Shown: in pieces, positions 1 through 12,298 of the stretch
Position numbering within the stretch: the stretch's first letter is position 1
Layout of the letters: each line of letters begins with the position of its first letter
DNA from: Amphiduros pacificus
Taxonomy: Eukaryota > Annelida > Polychaeta > Phyllodocida > Hesionidae
DNA: 64,000 nucleotides
Assembly (NCBI GenBank): GCA_949316495.1
Contig: OX439002.1
Location: 10,410,001-10,474,000, forward strand
Direction: 5' to 3'
The notes under the pieces: model-generated
What the model was told of the DNA's origin: nothing
Databases searched by the model: none
The model's input: only the letters and a program-made list of their open reading frames with translations
Translations under genes and position numbers: made by a program

Positions 1-2747
1 CAAAAAAGGTCAGAAAGGCCAAATTAATCAGTTTTGAAACAATTGTATCTTTTCACTGGGAGGTCGACCGTCTCTGGTTCATTTAGTCAGCGCCTGTCAA
101 ACTCACTATTAAAAAGTCACATGGAATTTGTGATCATGCTAAATCTGCTTTGTGCTTCATAATTGCAACACGCGAGTTTGCGTACCATTTCTTTCATTCC
201 AATTTCACAAAACGAAATGGACCATTGTTGTTTTGAGTGGAGTACAATGCATGGGTGTCTCTTAATTAGAGACTCAATTTTAATTAATGACCGGATGCAA
301 TTGATGTGGTTAAAACAAAGCACAAGTCCATCAGAGATTGTCAATTCCATCACTTGATGGAGTCGGAATAGAGTGGATTCTCATCAAAAGATGACAGCTT
401 TCACAGGAAAATGGCCGCACTTTTTACCAGCTTTTGACAACAGTCTGAAATGCTTTTCCTGTCATAATTATGAGATCGATTCATGTAATTAATCACAAAT
501 AGAATTTTAAAGATTAAAGCTGACTTTTTTGACATCTCACGATGCCCAAGATATCTGAGAGAATTAAAATTCAAATCCAGATTTTTCAATAAATATAAAT
601 TTCAATACAGCATACTTTTTCAAAATATTATTTTAGTTATCTAAGTTATCATTCGAAATAACTGAAGAAAAAAGTTTCTTTCAATTTGTTTGTACAACGT
701 ATCCCACTTTATGCCTTTTTTATATTGCTTTTTTCTCCATTGCAACTCTTAAGATTTGTGATAAAGTTCTCTATATAAAGTGCCTGGATGACACTTAACC
801 ATTTTGACAACATCTTGACCTAGCCAGGGTTGGGTAAAGTGCGCATGGTTAAAACACTTGTAATTTGCACAGATTTTAAAGGTTCCAGGCTGGTTCATCG
901 ATTATTTAACTGTTGAAACAAAGTACATTTTAAGTACCATGATTTATAATGTGATAATGTCTCATTATCTGCCCATTCGAAGGAGGTGAAAATATATTAT
1001 ATTCAAGCTGTTTATTTGTTTTCTTCTTGAAGAAAAACTCTTTGCAAAGATCCTAAAATGTTGAAGCAGGATATTTCCTTTTAAAATTGTACTGACTTGA
1101 CTTTTTCCGTTTTTTATTAAATAAACAAAAATATATAGTTCTTTTACTTTAAGAAAACATGAGTAAATATTTTCACACCACGAAAGTCAGCAGCAACTGG
1201 CACTTTTTGAACTGTGAGAAAGTAGAAACAGTGAAACAGTTGGGCAGTAGCTTTGAGAGAACCTCTTCAAATCCAACTCTTGAAGATTTACTTGCAAACT
1301 AAAGGTGCATCTTGAGAGCTTAGCCGTGAAGGACAATGAGAGAAGACACTGACAAATGGCTGATTGCTAGCACAAAAGCTGAAGAGACGAAACACTTAAA
1401 ATGTTTGACAAAATGCTCCATATGGTTTGTAAAAAACAAGGAAAATGAAGCAATGTTTTTGTTAACCAACAGCTGGACTGAACATGTGGGAAATTCTATT
1501 CATTCATTCATTCGCTTGTTCATTGTTGCAAAACTGGTGAAGCTAAGATTGTTGGGAAGTATGTTACCTTTATTCCACATGGAAGTGTTGTCATTGGTTT
1601 ATTTTATGAATTGATAAAATTGTCAACTAACTGCCCATCAGCTTGGCAGAGGAGAAAGGTGGTTTGGATAAAAGGTCACTTTGAAACATGTGCAACCTTG
1701 ATAAAAGCAATGCATTCTATAAATTGATTTGGTACTGGAGTAAATCTGCACATTATTGCATTTTACAATCATCCATTAGACCCCAAAATTATATTTGACC
1801 CTGGATCTTGTGCTAAGGGAGCGGCCTGCAGAGTCGGTGTGGAGCACTCAGTGTTTTTTTTACTGGATGCTTCTTGTTATGAATACATTCCTGTCATGAG
1901 GCCCACATATGATTGAATCTGTTATCAATATTTATTTATCATGACTACAAAGTCAAGAGATATATTTACTTATCCAGATAACATTTCAATAGTGGAAGTA
2001 AAAAACTATCTGCAGTTTAAAATTCATGTTAGAATTTGATGAATTGTTTAATAAAGCTGATCTTTATGTTCATCAGATGGCGCCAAGGTCATGCTTCCAA
2101 TAAATCTATGACAGAACTTATTGTTTGTTAGTGGTTTTGTATAAAATGTCCTCTCATTCGGAATGGCTGTATACCTTCATAAATGTTCATTTTAGTTAAT
2201 AAAGAGATGTTGATTTTTCAATTATATTACATTTATCTGTGGATACCTGGTTAGTTCTTGTAAGTAGAAATATGCATGCATGATGTTTATAAGATATATG
2301 ACCTTGACCTGAACTGGGTCACAATGGAGTCAAAGCTGTTGTCATTAAGGTGAAGTATTTGACATGATTATTGCACCATATTGGATTGGTCACTTCCCCG
2401 TGAATCTCTCTCTCTCTTGTGAAACTTGTCAGAGAACTAGTGAGTCCAGATAGAGCAGAGCAAGGATTGCTGATGTTTTCTACCATTCACATATTCGACC
2501 ATGGCACATTCAATGGTGGGCAAGAATTCTGTCCCCCAGTTTGACCGTGGCTGGAGGAAGAAGGTCCACAAGCGGTCGGCCCTATTCACTCTTGTCACCG
2601 CTCAAAACTCACAAAATATCCTTCTAGAAGGCTAATTGATCCTGAATGGCAAGCTTTTATTGTAAAGAAAAAGTATAAAGGAGGTATTTTACAAGGAATA
2701 GTTGAATGAGAGAACGGTTGAAACAGCCAGACAAGGAGCAAGCTGTA
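1..2747. other. Unique AT-rich non-coding sequence
   Basis: I see no gene, transposon or tandem array here. Open frames are short (92 codons at most, 1336-1614 plus) and their translations show no domain I know. Small items are a (TC)n run at about 2405-2417 and two abutting TGACCT half-sites at 2299-2304 and 2305-2310, followed by GGGTCA near 2316-2321. That arrangement can bind nuclear receptors, but it is only a motif match. The stretch probably belongs to an intron or an intergenic desert. Confidence 0.6.
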
Positions 2748-2903
2748 ACTGCGATACCCTCAACTGCTACCTACAGCTGTGCCCACTGTCATAAAACATG
2801 TGGCCATCCCTCGTATGAAGTGACTGTGATACCCCTCAACTGCTACCTACAGCTGTGCCCACTGTCATAAAACGTGTGGCCATCCCTCGTATGAAGTGAC
2901 TGC
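2748..2903. repeat. Two-copy tandem duplication, about 76 bp
   Basis: A 75/76-bp segment containing CAACTGCTACCTACAGCTG is present twice head to tail, at 2748-2822 and 2823-2903. The copies differ by about three changes (for example an extra C and one A/G difference), so the duplication is fairly recent. It has not expanded further, unlike the arrays elsewhere in the window. Confidence 0.9.
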
Positions 2904-3512
2904 TTTGTTCTCATGTTCTTAATCAACAGCTGCACCATGCTGAAATCTTGGGAAACCATTTCTCCCAGGAAATAACAGGGGGAGTAACCTTGTGACCAAG
3001 GTATCATTACAAGCCTGTTTCCTTTATGCACTTTCATCATTTCTCTGTCTTATGTCATAAAGGTTGACCTCACTGTATGAAAAAAAAACATTGCTCAGTG
3101 AAATGTAAGCTTGACTACCATACCAAATGATCTACTTGATCTTCGTGCATTTTTTTACATTCCTGTATCCTTCCTACCGGATAAATATAGGTGTGAGATA
3201 GTATATCACACATTTTATCAGAGTCTTGATACCTGTAAATAGTGCAAGGTGATCATTTCTGAGGACGTCGATAAAGGCAGGTAGATGTTTTTTATTCCAT
3301 GGCACACTTGCCACGCACAGAAGGTATTTGTGAGTGATCACTTTGAGAAGCCACAGGCCGGATAAGTCACAAGACAGCCTAGATTAAGTGGCCAAGTGTC
3401 ACTAATCTGCTCACAGACAGATTAAAGGCCAAATCCTCTGATTTGCCTCTCTCTGATGTGAAAAGGAGGCTAAGGAAACATTTGTTATCACTAAGGAGAT
3501 TATGTCAATGAA
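2904..3512. other. Unique non-coding sequence
   Basis: I see no gene or repeat in this interval. It leads directly into the 41-bp array that follows. Confidence 0.6.
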
Positions 3513-4472
3513 GGTACTCTGACACTCATCATAACTCACACATATATTACTCTGGTACTCTGACACCCATCATATCTCACACATATATTACTCTGGTACT
3601 CTGACACTGGTCATAACTCACACATATATTACTCTGGTACTCTGACACCCATCATATCTCACACATATATTACTCTGGTACTCTGACACTCATCATAAAT
3701 CACACATATATTACTCTGGTACTCTGACACTCATCATATCTCACACATATATTACTCTGGTACTCTGACACTGGTCATATCTCACATATATTACTCTGGT
3801 ACTCTGACACCCATCATATCTCACACATATATTACTCTGGTACTCTGACAATCATCATATCTCGGACAATCATCATATCTCGCACATATTTTACTCTGGT
3901 ACTCTGACGCTGGTCATGTCTCACACATATATTACTCTGGTACTGTGACAATCATCATATCTCCCACATATATTACTCTGGTACTCTGATGCTGGTCATC
4001 TCTCCCACATATATTACTCTGGTACTCTGACACTGGTCATGTCTCACACATATATTACTCTGGTACTCTGACGCTGGTCATATCTCACATATATATTACT
4101 CTGGTACTCTGATGCTGGTCATATCTCACACATATATTACTCTGGTACTCTGACACTGGTCATGTCTCACGCAAATATTACTCTGGTACTCTGACACTGG
4201 TTATGTCTCACACAGATATTAATCTGGTACTCTGACACTGGTTATGTCTCACACATATATTACTCTGGTACTCTGACACTCATCATATCTCACACATATA
4301 TTACTCTGGTACTCTGACACTCATCATATCTCACACATATATTACTCTGGTACTCTGACACTCATCATATCTCACACATATATTACTCTGGTACTCTGAC
4401 ACTCATCATATCTCACACATATATTACTCTGGTACTCTGACACTCATCATATCTCACACATATATTACTCTG
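3513..4472. repeat. Minisatellite, 41-bp unit, about 23 copies
   Basis: The unit begins GGTACTCTGACACTCATCAT and ends in a CACACATATATTACTCT-like part. Variants alternate between CATCAT and CTGGTCAT in the middle, and between TATCTC and TGTCTC. The last five copies (from about 4262) are nearly identical, while the centre is more diverged and includes a partial duplication of the CATATCTC segment near 3850-3890. This suggests recent expansion at the right end. No frame on either strand stays open across it, so it is not coding. Confidence 0.97.
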
Positions 4473-7400
4473 AAGATAAATCATGTTAAGTCATAAGTAT
4501 GATAGATAATTCACAGCTTTTTGTTCTTGATAACAAGTCCCAGCTTCCCTGTTGATCAAATCAGCACCACCTTATTTACAAAATAGAACAATAAAGAGTG
4601 CTGAAAATATAGCCAGGCATTAGATTTGTCAACTCTCCAATTTTCCATAATGATGTATTAAATGAATCCAGGAGTGCCAGAATCACTTAATTATTGCACT
4701 TATCATCTCATTTTTTTGCCAAAAGCCTCAAGGTTAGATGTCAAATCCACTTCATTATGTGCATAAACAAGTGTTCTGATTTCAGTGGAGATATATTTTA
4801 ATGGAGCACATTAGATTTGGGCATATGTCCTAACAGTTTGCCTGGTGTTATTTATTACGAAGGGAATGGGGCTTTTAATATTGTAATAGAATAAATGCAA
4901 GTCCATCAATTTAGATTGCAATAATTGAATAATCAAATAATAACAGTTTTTTTCTCACTGATGAAGGTTTTGGTTGGAACTCTAGCTTTTTGGAATCGGA
5001 CACCATTAATCAAGGACAATAACTTGCAGTCTGAGATGGAAATCCTGGCAGTAAAACCTTCCCCTGGTCAGGATTTAAGGACGTTATGAAGAAAGATCAA
5101 GAAGTTTTTGTGAAAGGTTAATGTGATGTTGGGATCACCATCAATTTGGCTCTGAATTGAGAACATAATTATGGACTTAAGGAGAGGCTTTTAACTCTTT
5201 CAAGCCTGACTTGGTGTAGTATAAGAAGTTGAGGTGCATGAATTCCTAATGCTATCATCTCTATGGCGATAATCATAAATCAAATTTAAATAACATTTAC
5301 AGAATGTTATTTATTATATGTTAATGATAAACTCTATGATAGTTTAATGCCAGTTTCCTTTTGAGATTATCCAGATTCTGTTGTGTCAAAATTAAGGAAA
5401 ACACGATTTTGATTTAGTTGTGTTTTGTGCACAAAGATTTAGAAAGATTAAGTTGCCGTAATAGAGTTACCATTGTATTGATGAGGCCAGGATTACTAAG
5501 TGTACTCTTTGTTCTGTGGTAACACAATGATAGGTTTTGATAGAATCACCCCATACATCATTTCTCTCGATCAGTAGCACCGTTTTTGTTAGAGAAAAGT
5601 CCACGTGTGATGGGCGAAATTATTCATGACATAAAAATTAATGTACTGCTTCAACACATCAGCTACCTGACCTGAAAGAGATGCCATAAATTCTGACATT
5701 TTCACTGCAATTCATCATCATTATCCGGCAGATAATTTTTGGATTAATGCATCATTTTCATAGTTTTTCATACAATAGAGATTCCTCTATGGTCTGGGTT
5801 GGTTATGATAATTGGGGGTTTAATACATTACAAAGGTGTGAAATGAGGCACCTCGGAGCATCACTCCCCCAGACAATATGGCTATATCAACGAGATTGAT
5901 ATATATTTCATGTACAAGTGAGCAGGGCGGAAACAGGGGAGAAAATTGCATGACGAGCCTCTGCTTTTAATGATTCAATAATTATACATTTTGTGGCTTG
6001 TTTTGAAAATGTTACATCAATTGACATGAAATATGTATCAAGTTGACAGCTGCATGGAAAATCTCGAATTTTTGTTGAAATGTCATAATTTGCATCCTCT
6101 CTCATCTGACAATATGATACTGAATATTGCAATGCCGTTTGCCATTTAAGGAACGTTAAGGTATTTATTCTAATTCGCACACCATTTCTAGTATTGATAA
6201 TTGTATGGTCCTTTATACAGAGAGAGGCTGGTGTCTCGTCATTTTTTTTTCCCGACCAACTAACAGCTAACTTCTTGTTTTTGTGAAGCCTTTTTCTCCC
6301 GCGCAAGCACTGAGGTGCAAGCCTTGTCTATGCTAATAGAAAATCGAAGCATTATCGATTGTCAAATTATGTGGGGTTAGTAATTGGACGAATCATAAAG
6401 GACAGGGGGAGTGAGTGTCATACAACGATGAAACGGCTCACATTTTTGTCATAAGAGAGTCATGCAACTGGCAAAATTGACGACAGAATAGACGTCCTCT
6501 AGTGCAAAATTGAATCACTTTCGTGTCTACAAACCCTGAGAACTGGACATTTGCTGGGCAAATAACAATAGCAAAAAACATCTCACGATTATGTGATAGA
6601 ATTATTGTATTACTGCGATTAAATACATTCATATTAACAGACTGTAATTGATTTAAAAAGAGAAAGGAGTATGAGATTTAGATGGGATTGATGTTGATAT
6701 CGCAAGTGACATAAATGGTTTGATTCACAGCGACCGTCACCAAATAGCGTGAGTTGTGATACATACAGGAATTATGACAGCCCATTACACCACTTATAAG
6801 TATGATGATTGTGTTTTCACATCAGAATAATCCAATTTTTCTGGCACAACGGAAATGTGATGCGCCCATACAAGGCTTGCGGTTTGCGGCATCGGCGATG
6901 CAAACGCAAGAGTGACACGTGTGATTTTGACATTTTCGACATGTTTTGTTGTGCAGAATGCGAGAGCTGCCAAGATTCAGTGTTAAATGTGGAGAAAAAC
7001 TAACGGGCTTATTTAGCCTGACTAATCACAGCGATTGTGACAGCACGGCGAGAGTGTGTTGATACACTGCCAGGACCAGCGGCAGGCTGCGAGGTGAGTG
7101 CCCACGGACACTCAGGGGCACTTCGTAGCCACATGTTGGGTGACAGCGCTAATGAAGCCTGACTTGTGCTGCACTCCTCTAAGCCTGTGTACAGAGGGCA
7201 GCACCATAGAGGCATTGTCTCTCACTCTATCTACCTGTAGGCAACTCCAGCTGCCAGACTCGTATGCATTTTTCTGTGTAAACACTTCATAGTCACTCGG
7301 AATGACATAAATCGGCATCAGATAGATTCAAATCATGAATAATGACTCGCCTTTGATTAGGCTTTAGAAATAGATTTTATCATTCTATTTTCTTCACATC

Positions 7401-7730
7401 TTTTCAAAAGAGCTTGAAAGACTTCTATAAAATGTCATGATATGATTAACAACGGGATGTCAAAATCAACCATTTTCTGTTTTTTATTTAGATATATATC
7501 AACATTATCATAAATACCTTTGTCAGATGTCAGATGTAGCTCTACAGAAAAAAACAGGAAATGTAAAAAAAAGAAAACAGATGTACATATATGATTGTTA
7601 TGAATAGAAAAAAGCTTTTGATACCATAAGCAGAATAATTCATATATGTATGTGTTCCCTTTTGTTAATGCAAGTGTTCCCATCCTACCTCCTGGCAATG
7701 ACCTCAAACTGACATCGAAAGGTCAGGCAA
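4473..7730. other. Unique AT-rich non-coding sequence
   Basis: No gene is supported. The longest frame (5908-6306, minus, 132 codons) shows no domain I recognise, and its segment looks more like a conserved regulatory element, with CAGCTG and ATTTGCAT-like motifs, than coding sequence. A splice-donor-like GAG|GTGAGT occurs near 7092 on the plus strand. The preceding 75 bp is open in one frame, but the acceptor (TTATTTAG near 7016) has a weak pyrimidine tract, so I do not call an exon. Confidence 0.5.
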
Positions 7731-7743
7731 AGGTTAAAGGTCA
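7731..7743 (+). promoter_or_regulatory. DR1-type nuclear-receptor motif
   Basis: AGGTTAAAGGTCA reads as two hexamers in direct orientation with one base between them (AGGTTA, A, AGGTCA). This is the arrangement used by RXR/HNF4/COUP-TF type receptors. A second AGGTCA-like word lies at about 7720. It is a sequence match only, and short motifs like this arise by chance. Confidence 0.25.
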
Positions 7744-8903
7744 ACAGTGTTTTATTCTTTGTGGACAGGCTGAGGTCTATGGGCCTGGCAAGGTTACTTT
7801 AAAAGACTGAAAACTTGATATGATATAATGAATTGTCGTCAATATTTTGTGATCAGGAAAAGTAATTGACCATAAATGCCAAGTGCTCCCTGCCAAAGAA
7901 TGCACATCTCGTTGTATTTCTGTGTGCATTTCTTTGCTGAATGAAATAGAGTTGGAACTGTGTCAAACACTTGCGCAGGGTCCTGAATGCACATATGATA
8001 TATCATGATTGTACTCCGGATGTGAATTATCATTGCAAGGCACTATAAAAGTAAGCAGGAATGCATCGACAAAAGGTCTTGACGTAGATAGATAAAACAT
8101 AAGGAATTCAGCTTCGGAGAACACATAAATCAACTTCTGATTGATGAAACCATATCCGTAAATATAATATAATTATAACACAACTGATATGCTAAAAAAA
8201 AAATGGCTATTGTATATTCATGCGCTTATTTTATGTCAGACTATGAGTTTTTTTATATAGCTGCTGCATGATTCATACCTGATATGGGGCTCCATGTCAG
8301 AAAGCAGCAGGAGCGATCTAGTTAGTGGTGGGCTAATATGGAATGCCCCAATTACCAGTCTCACTGTACGCCATTATTGTACAGCTCATATGACATTTCA
8401 TAATGATGACTGGATCGGCTTTCATCAGATTTGCTAATATTGTCAAGCATGTCTTAGAAATTAGGCCCAGTCATATTTCTCTCTTGCACTCTCTGTGCTT
8501 TACAAACATGGATTGATGCAAGATTGATGCTGGTCCATGCCATGTCGTCTATGATGAAGGTGGTAGCTTTTTTTGACTTCCGTGAAAACATAATTTCTCA
8601 AGGAAATTAATGTCTTTTTGAGATACCAAAACGTCAGGTTTAGCACCTCCTGTGATACTGTTAGCTTGGGGCACAGGTGTGCTCCCGGCAGAAAACCGAC
8701 ACTCCGGAGAATTTTTCATCATCCACAGACTGGGACCATGCAGAAATAATTGAATTTCCTTCCTGCCGTATTGTGAGGGCCTTTGCCTCGGCACAGCCCA
8801 GATTATCATTAAGAGGGCAAGGCCACTGCCAGATGTATTTTACAGTTGTTTACAGAGATATGCTTTCTGTTTGCTTTCCTCATCTCTCTCATTCCTTGTG
8901 CAG
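7744..8903. other. Unique non-coding sequence
   Basis: I see no gene or repeat. The last 60 bases become pyrimidine-rich and lead into the AG at 8902-8903, the acceptor of the candidate exon that follows. Confidence 0.5.
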
Positions 8904-8973
8904 CATGTTTGGTCATCTGCTGTTCAGGTTTGCTGCCTTCCTCAATATCAATATCCGAGCACGGGTCACTGAG
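8904..8973 (+). other. Candidate 70-bp internal exon, function unknown
   Basis: A long pyrimidine tract (CTCATCTCTCTCATTCC, 8879-8895) leads to TGTGCAG at 8897-8903. Seventy bases later there is a strong donor, GAG|GTGAGT, at 8971-8979. Two of the three frames are open through the interval; the one starting at 8905 encodes a hydrophobic then basic stretch including FGHLLFRFAAFLNIN. I recognise no protein family. It could be a real small exon, an alternative or non-coding exon, or a chance pair of splice-like sites. No neighbouring exon in a compatible phase was found in the window, which lowers confidence. Confidence 0.2.
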
Positions 8974-9005
8974 GTGAGTTTTAAGGAACTGTGCTGATAT
9001 TTTCT

Positions 9006-9020
9006 TGAGCCTCTGCTGAT
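9006..9020. repeat. Target-site duplication, left copy
   Basis: TGAGCCTCTGCTGAT lies directly against the 3' tail of the SINE. It matches the right copy at 9340-9354 at 14 of 15 positions. Confidence 0.85.
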
Positions 9021-9249
9021 TTGTGTGTTTGTTTGAGGTTTTACATCACTTTCAACATTATATCAGTCATTTCATGATGAGACCTACTTGTAATAGATTT
9101 AGTGCTGCCTCACTGAATTGCCATGTCGCAGGTCCCCGACATAACAACCCACCTGGTCACAGATTTACAAGGACAACAGGTTAACCCTTTAAGCAAGGGC
9201 CTCAGCTCATATGGGAAATTGTATCATGAGTTCAATCTCGGCATGGCCT

Positions 9250-9260
9250 GGGATCAAACC
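9250..9260 (-). promoter_or_regulatory. Pol III box B of the SINE
   Basis: GGTTTGATCCC matches the box B consensus GGTTCGANTCC apart from the usual C-to-T change at the CpG. That change suggests the internal promoter may be weakened. Confidence 0.8.
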
Positions 9261-9313
9261 CACAACCTATGGATCACCACAGAGGAACATGTGCTGATAA
9301 GCTGGCACTCTAA

Positions 9314-9325
9314 CCAACTGCGCCA
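9314..9325 (-). promoter_or_regulatory. Pol III box A of the SINE
   Basis: TGGCGCAGTTGG fits the box A consensus TRGCNNAGYNGG at every position. It pairs with box B at 9250-9260, about 53 bases downstream on the minus strand. Confidence 0.85.
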
Positions 9326-9339
9326 CGGCCCATGGCCCC

Positions 9340-9354
9340 TGAGCCTCTGTTGAT
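9340..9354. repeat. Target-site duplication, right copy
   Basis: TGAGCCTCTGTTGAT lies directly upstream of the 5' end of the minus-strand SINE. It differs from the left copy by one C/T change. Confidence 0.85.
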
Positions 9355-10332
9355 GCGATAGCGCTGTATAAATCTGAGAAAGGAGAAAGCCATATTACTG
9401 TAGCTACTTTATCCCATATCAATATTCCTGAATATTTATATTAATTATATTAATAGAACATTCAATTATGTGAATCAGATTTAATTAATCATTACCTGCG
9501 TCACAATTACTGGTATAGGAGAAGCATTATATCATATGGACCTGGTGTGCTGAGTTCATCAAAAGTTCATCTCTTAAAATCACCTGTTTGTCATTAAATT
9601 ATTTTAATTATTATTTTTCATTATTTGATCTGGTACACAGAAGAAACATTTATTTTTCAGTTTATAGGAATGATACTGGTAATTTAGCTCTAAATATGAA
9701 TATGTCAGAATGAATGATTTTGAGAACCCTATAACTCTCAGCATCAGATCTAAGCTGGCAGTATATATTCCTTACCCTGCTCGATGCCAGAGACCAGATC
9801 ACCTGGATGGTTGGATAACCTGATAAAATAGCTGCTTGTCCTGCTAATGAGAGATAAGCATCATGCCTCTGTGCCCGTAATAATTACAGGAGAGGTCAAT
9901 CTTATTGAGCCAGGAATCCCTCAGAAGCAGGTCAGGGCCACTGAACGATCGGTCGCTTCCTCCATGAGCAGTAGTGAGCAGTCTCTTCAAAATCACAAAA
10001 AGAAGGGGGGGTTGGGAGTGGGGGCATTCCAAATAGTAAGCAAACGCAGAATATTGTTAGCTATTATAAGGAACTACTAGAATATTTGGGTTGTATATTA
10101 AATTATTCTATGGACTAAGCCTGATGGTGTTGAGATGAGCCGTGTCTGAGGTCGGGGCCAGGTAGGTTGGTCCACTGGAGCTGCTCAGCATAAGACATAG
10201 GAGAGGGGGAAGGTGGGCTGTGGTCTGTGCTGGCTGATCAATGCAATAATAGCATATAGGAAGCTAATAAGGATGCTGCTCCAACCCCACCAAGCCCCAC
10301 ACCTACCTAATTACTGGTCAGGTGCTGCAGGC
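9355..10332. other. Unique non-coding sequence
   Basis: I see no gene. The last part (10291-10340), containing CAAGCCCCACACCTACCTAA, is the ancestral copy of a flank segment that recurs inside the next array. Confidence 0.6.
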
Positions 10333-11280
10333 ACCTCCTACCGTATGCCTCCATGTTAACCCTCTCCTACCGTATACCTCCATGTTAACCCTCTCCTACC
10401 GTATACCTCCATGTTAACCCTCCCCACCATATACCTCCATGTTAACCCTCCCCACCGTATACCTCCATGTCTCCCTCCCCACCGTATACCTTCATGTTAA
10501 CCCTCTCCAACCGTATACCTTTGTGTTAACCCTCCCCACAGTATATCTCCATTTTAACCCTCTCCCACCATATACCTCCATGTTAACCCTCCCCACCGTA
10601 TACCTCCATTTTAACCCTCTCCTACCATATACCTCCATGTGTCCCTCCCCACCGTATACCTCCATGTTAAACCTCTCCAACCGTATACCTTCGTGTTAAC
10701 CCTCCCCACAGTATATCTCCATTTTAACCCTCTCCCACCATATACCTCCATGTTAACCCTCTCCCACCGTATATCTCTATGTTAACCTTCCCCACCGTAC
10801 ACCTCCATGTTAACCCTCTCCCACCGTATACCTCCATGTTAACCTTCCCCACCGTACACTTCCATGTTAACCCGCTCCCACCGTATACCTCCATGTTAAC
10901 CCTCTCCCACCATATACCTCCATGTTAACCCTCTCACACCGTATACTTCCATATTAACCCTCCCCTACCAAGCCCCACACCTACGTAATTATGTCAGGTG
11001 CTGCATGCACCTCCTCTTCCATATACCTCCATGTTGACCCTCTCCCACCGTATACCTCCATGTTAACCCTCCCCTACCATGCCCCACACCTACCTAATTA
11101 CTGGTCACCTCTCCTACCGTATATCTCCATGTTAACCCTCCCCTACCATGCCCCACACCTACCTAATTACTGGTCACCTCTCCTACCGTATACCTCCATG
11201 TTAACCCTCCCCTACCATGCCCCACACCTACCTAATTACTGGTCACCTCTCCTACCGTATACCTCCATGTTAACCCTCAC
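10333..11280. repeat. Minisatellite, 28/29-bp unit with nested 69-bp unit
   Basis: The basic unit contains CCGTATACCTCCATGTTAAC followed by a CCCTCCCC or CCCTCTCCTA linker, giving lengths of 27-29 bp. About 24 units run from 10333 to 10960. A segment of the left flank (CAAGCCCCACACCTACCTAA) then recurs at 10969, and a shortened form of it is joined to one basic unit to make a 69-bp higher-order unit present three times (phase points 11071, 11140, 11209). Open frames in both directions across it are repeats of one short peptide and are not a gene. Confidence 0.95.
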
Positions 11281-12298
11281 ATCTCCCCCATATGTTTAAT
11301 ATTTCAGGAGATCTTTATTTAATGTTGAACATTACAGTCAGGAAAATTATGATCACACATTATAAATGAAGAAAAAGAGCCAAGAGAGGTAAAATGATGA
11401 GAGCAGTTCATGTGAACATGTCAGCTCAGTGTGGCTGTGTAATCTTTAAGGAATATATCCCCGTTCTTAAGGAGTATTCAGGCAATATGAGATGCTCACC
11501 TCCTATTGCCCCATTGGTCAAGCCTATACATGTACATATCATATTAACCAAACAGCTTGGTGAGTAGCTTATTTAGATTGTGAATTATTAAGATAATTCC
11601 AGAATGCTCAGCAGAATGGAAGACAAACCTGAAAACCAAACTCATAAGGAATAGGTTTCATATTAAGATTCCTATTTTATTTCACTGAGGTTGTATGTGT
11701 GTGGCATGGAGATGATTGTTTAGGGTTTTGGGTGGAGATATCATCCAACAATGGGGTTTATTATGGCTGCTGCATGGGAATGGAAAGACGGTAAGATTAT
11801 AATGAAGGTATCGCGACCATAATAAGGCTAAGAAGCTTACTCTGGGAAGGCAACAAACCTCCTATTATGTGACCAACTTAACTCTGCCTTCTGTCAATGT
11901 ATTTGCCTCTTGGAGCCAATAATAAGGATCAAAATAAGCAAAAATTGTATGACTTCCTGCCATAACTGTCACACTGTAAATTGCTCCCTCAGAGATTCCT
12001 TAAATCAGATAGCTTGATATAATATAATCAGATAATCTCACTTCTACTCTTTTACTATGCAAATTCTACGAGTTATGCTGAGCAACCACCATTAGTAGTG
12101 TAAAAAACCCCAATGAATCACATGGCTTTACGATGAAATATAGCCTCTCCCATTATAGGGCTTATGTCAACATCTATACCAGGCAATTTGTATTTTTGCG
12201 TCAGAAACAATAGCTGCAATGTCTCAATCATAGATGTCCGTGATGGGTGGCACTTGACTTTTTGTGAGCCTAACAGCAGTTTACTGCTCTGTACTCAG
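11281..12298. other. Unique AT-rich non-coding sequence
   Basis: No gene is supported. A minus-strand donor-like GAG|GTGAGC is present near 11500, but the segment upstream of it has stops in all frames before a matching acceptor near 11630, so I do not call an exon. Confidence 0.5.

Larger units (their letters stand above)
9021..9339 (-). mobile_element. tRNA-derived SINE, full length
   Basis: Read on the minus strand, the element starts with a tRNA-like head. RNA polymerase III box A (TGGCGCAGTTGG) is at 9325-9314 and box B (GGTTTGATCCC) at 9260-9250. A non-tRNA body follows that includes CAGTGAGGCAGCACT (9115-9101), and the 3' end is GTTGAAAGTGATGTAAAAC followed by an AAAC-rich tail at about 9035-9021. 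It is flanked by 15-bp target-site duplications with one mismatch, so it inserted by target-primed retrotransposition and is about 319 bp long. From memory, the body and tail resemble SINE families common in mollusc genomes; this is unverified. SINEs carry no protein gene and depend on a LINE partner, none of which is visible here. The near-identical duplications suggest a moderately recent insertion. Confidence 0.9.

Noticed and set aside
9250-9339. A functional tRNA gene on the minus strand
   Set aside because: Boxes A and B are present, but there is no complete acceptor stem and they are joined to a SINE body and tail within target-site duplications.
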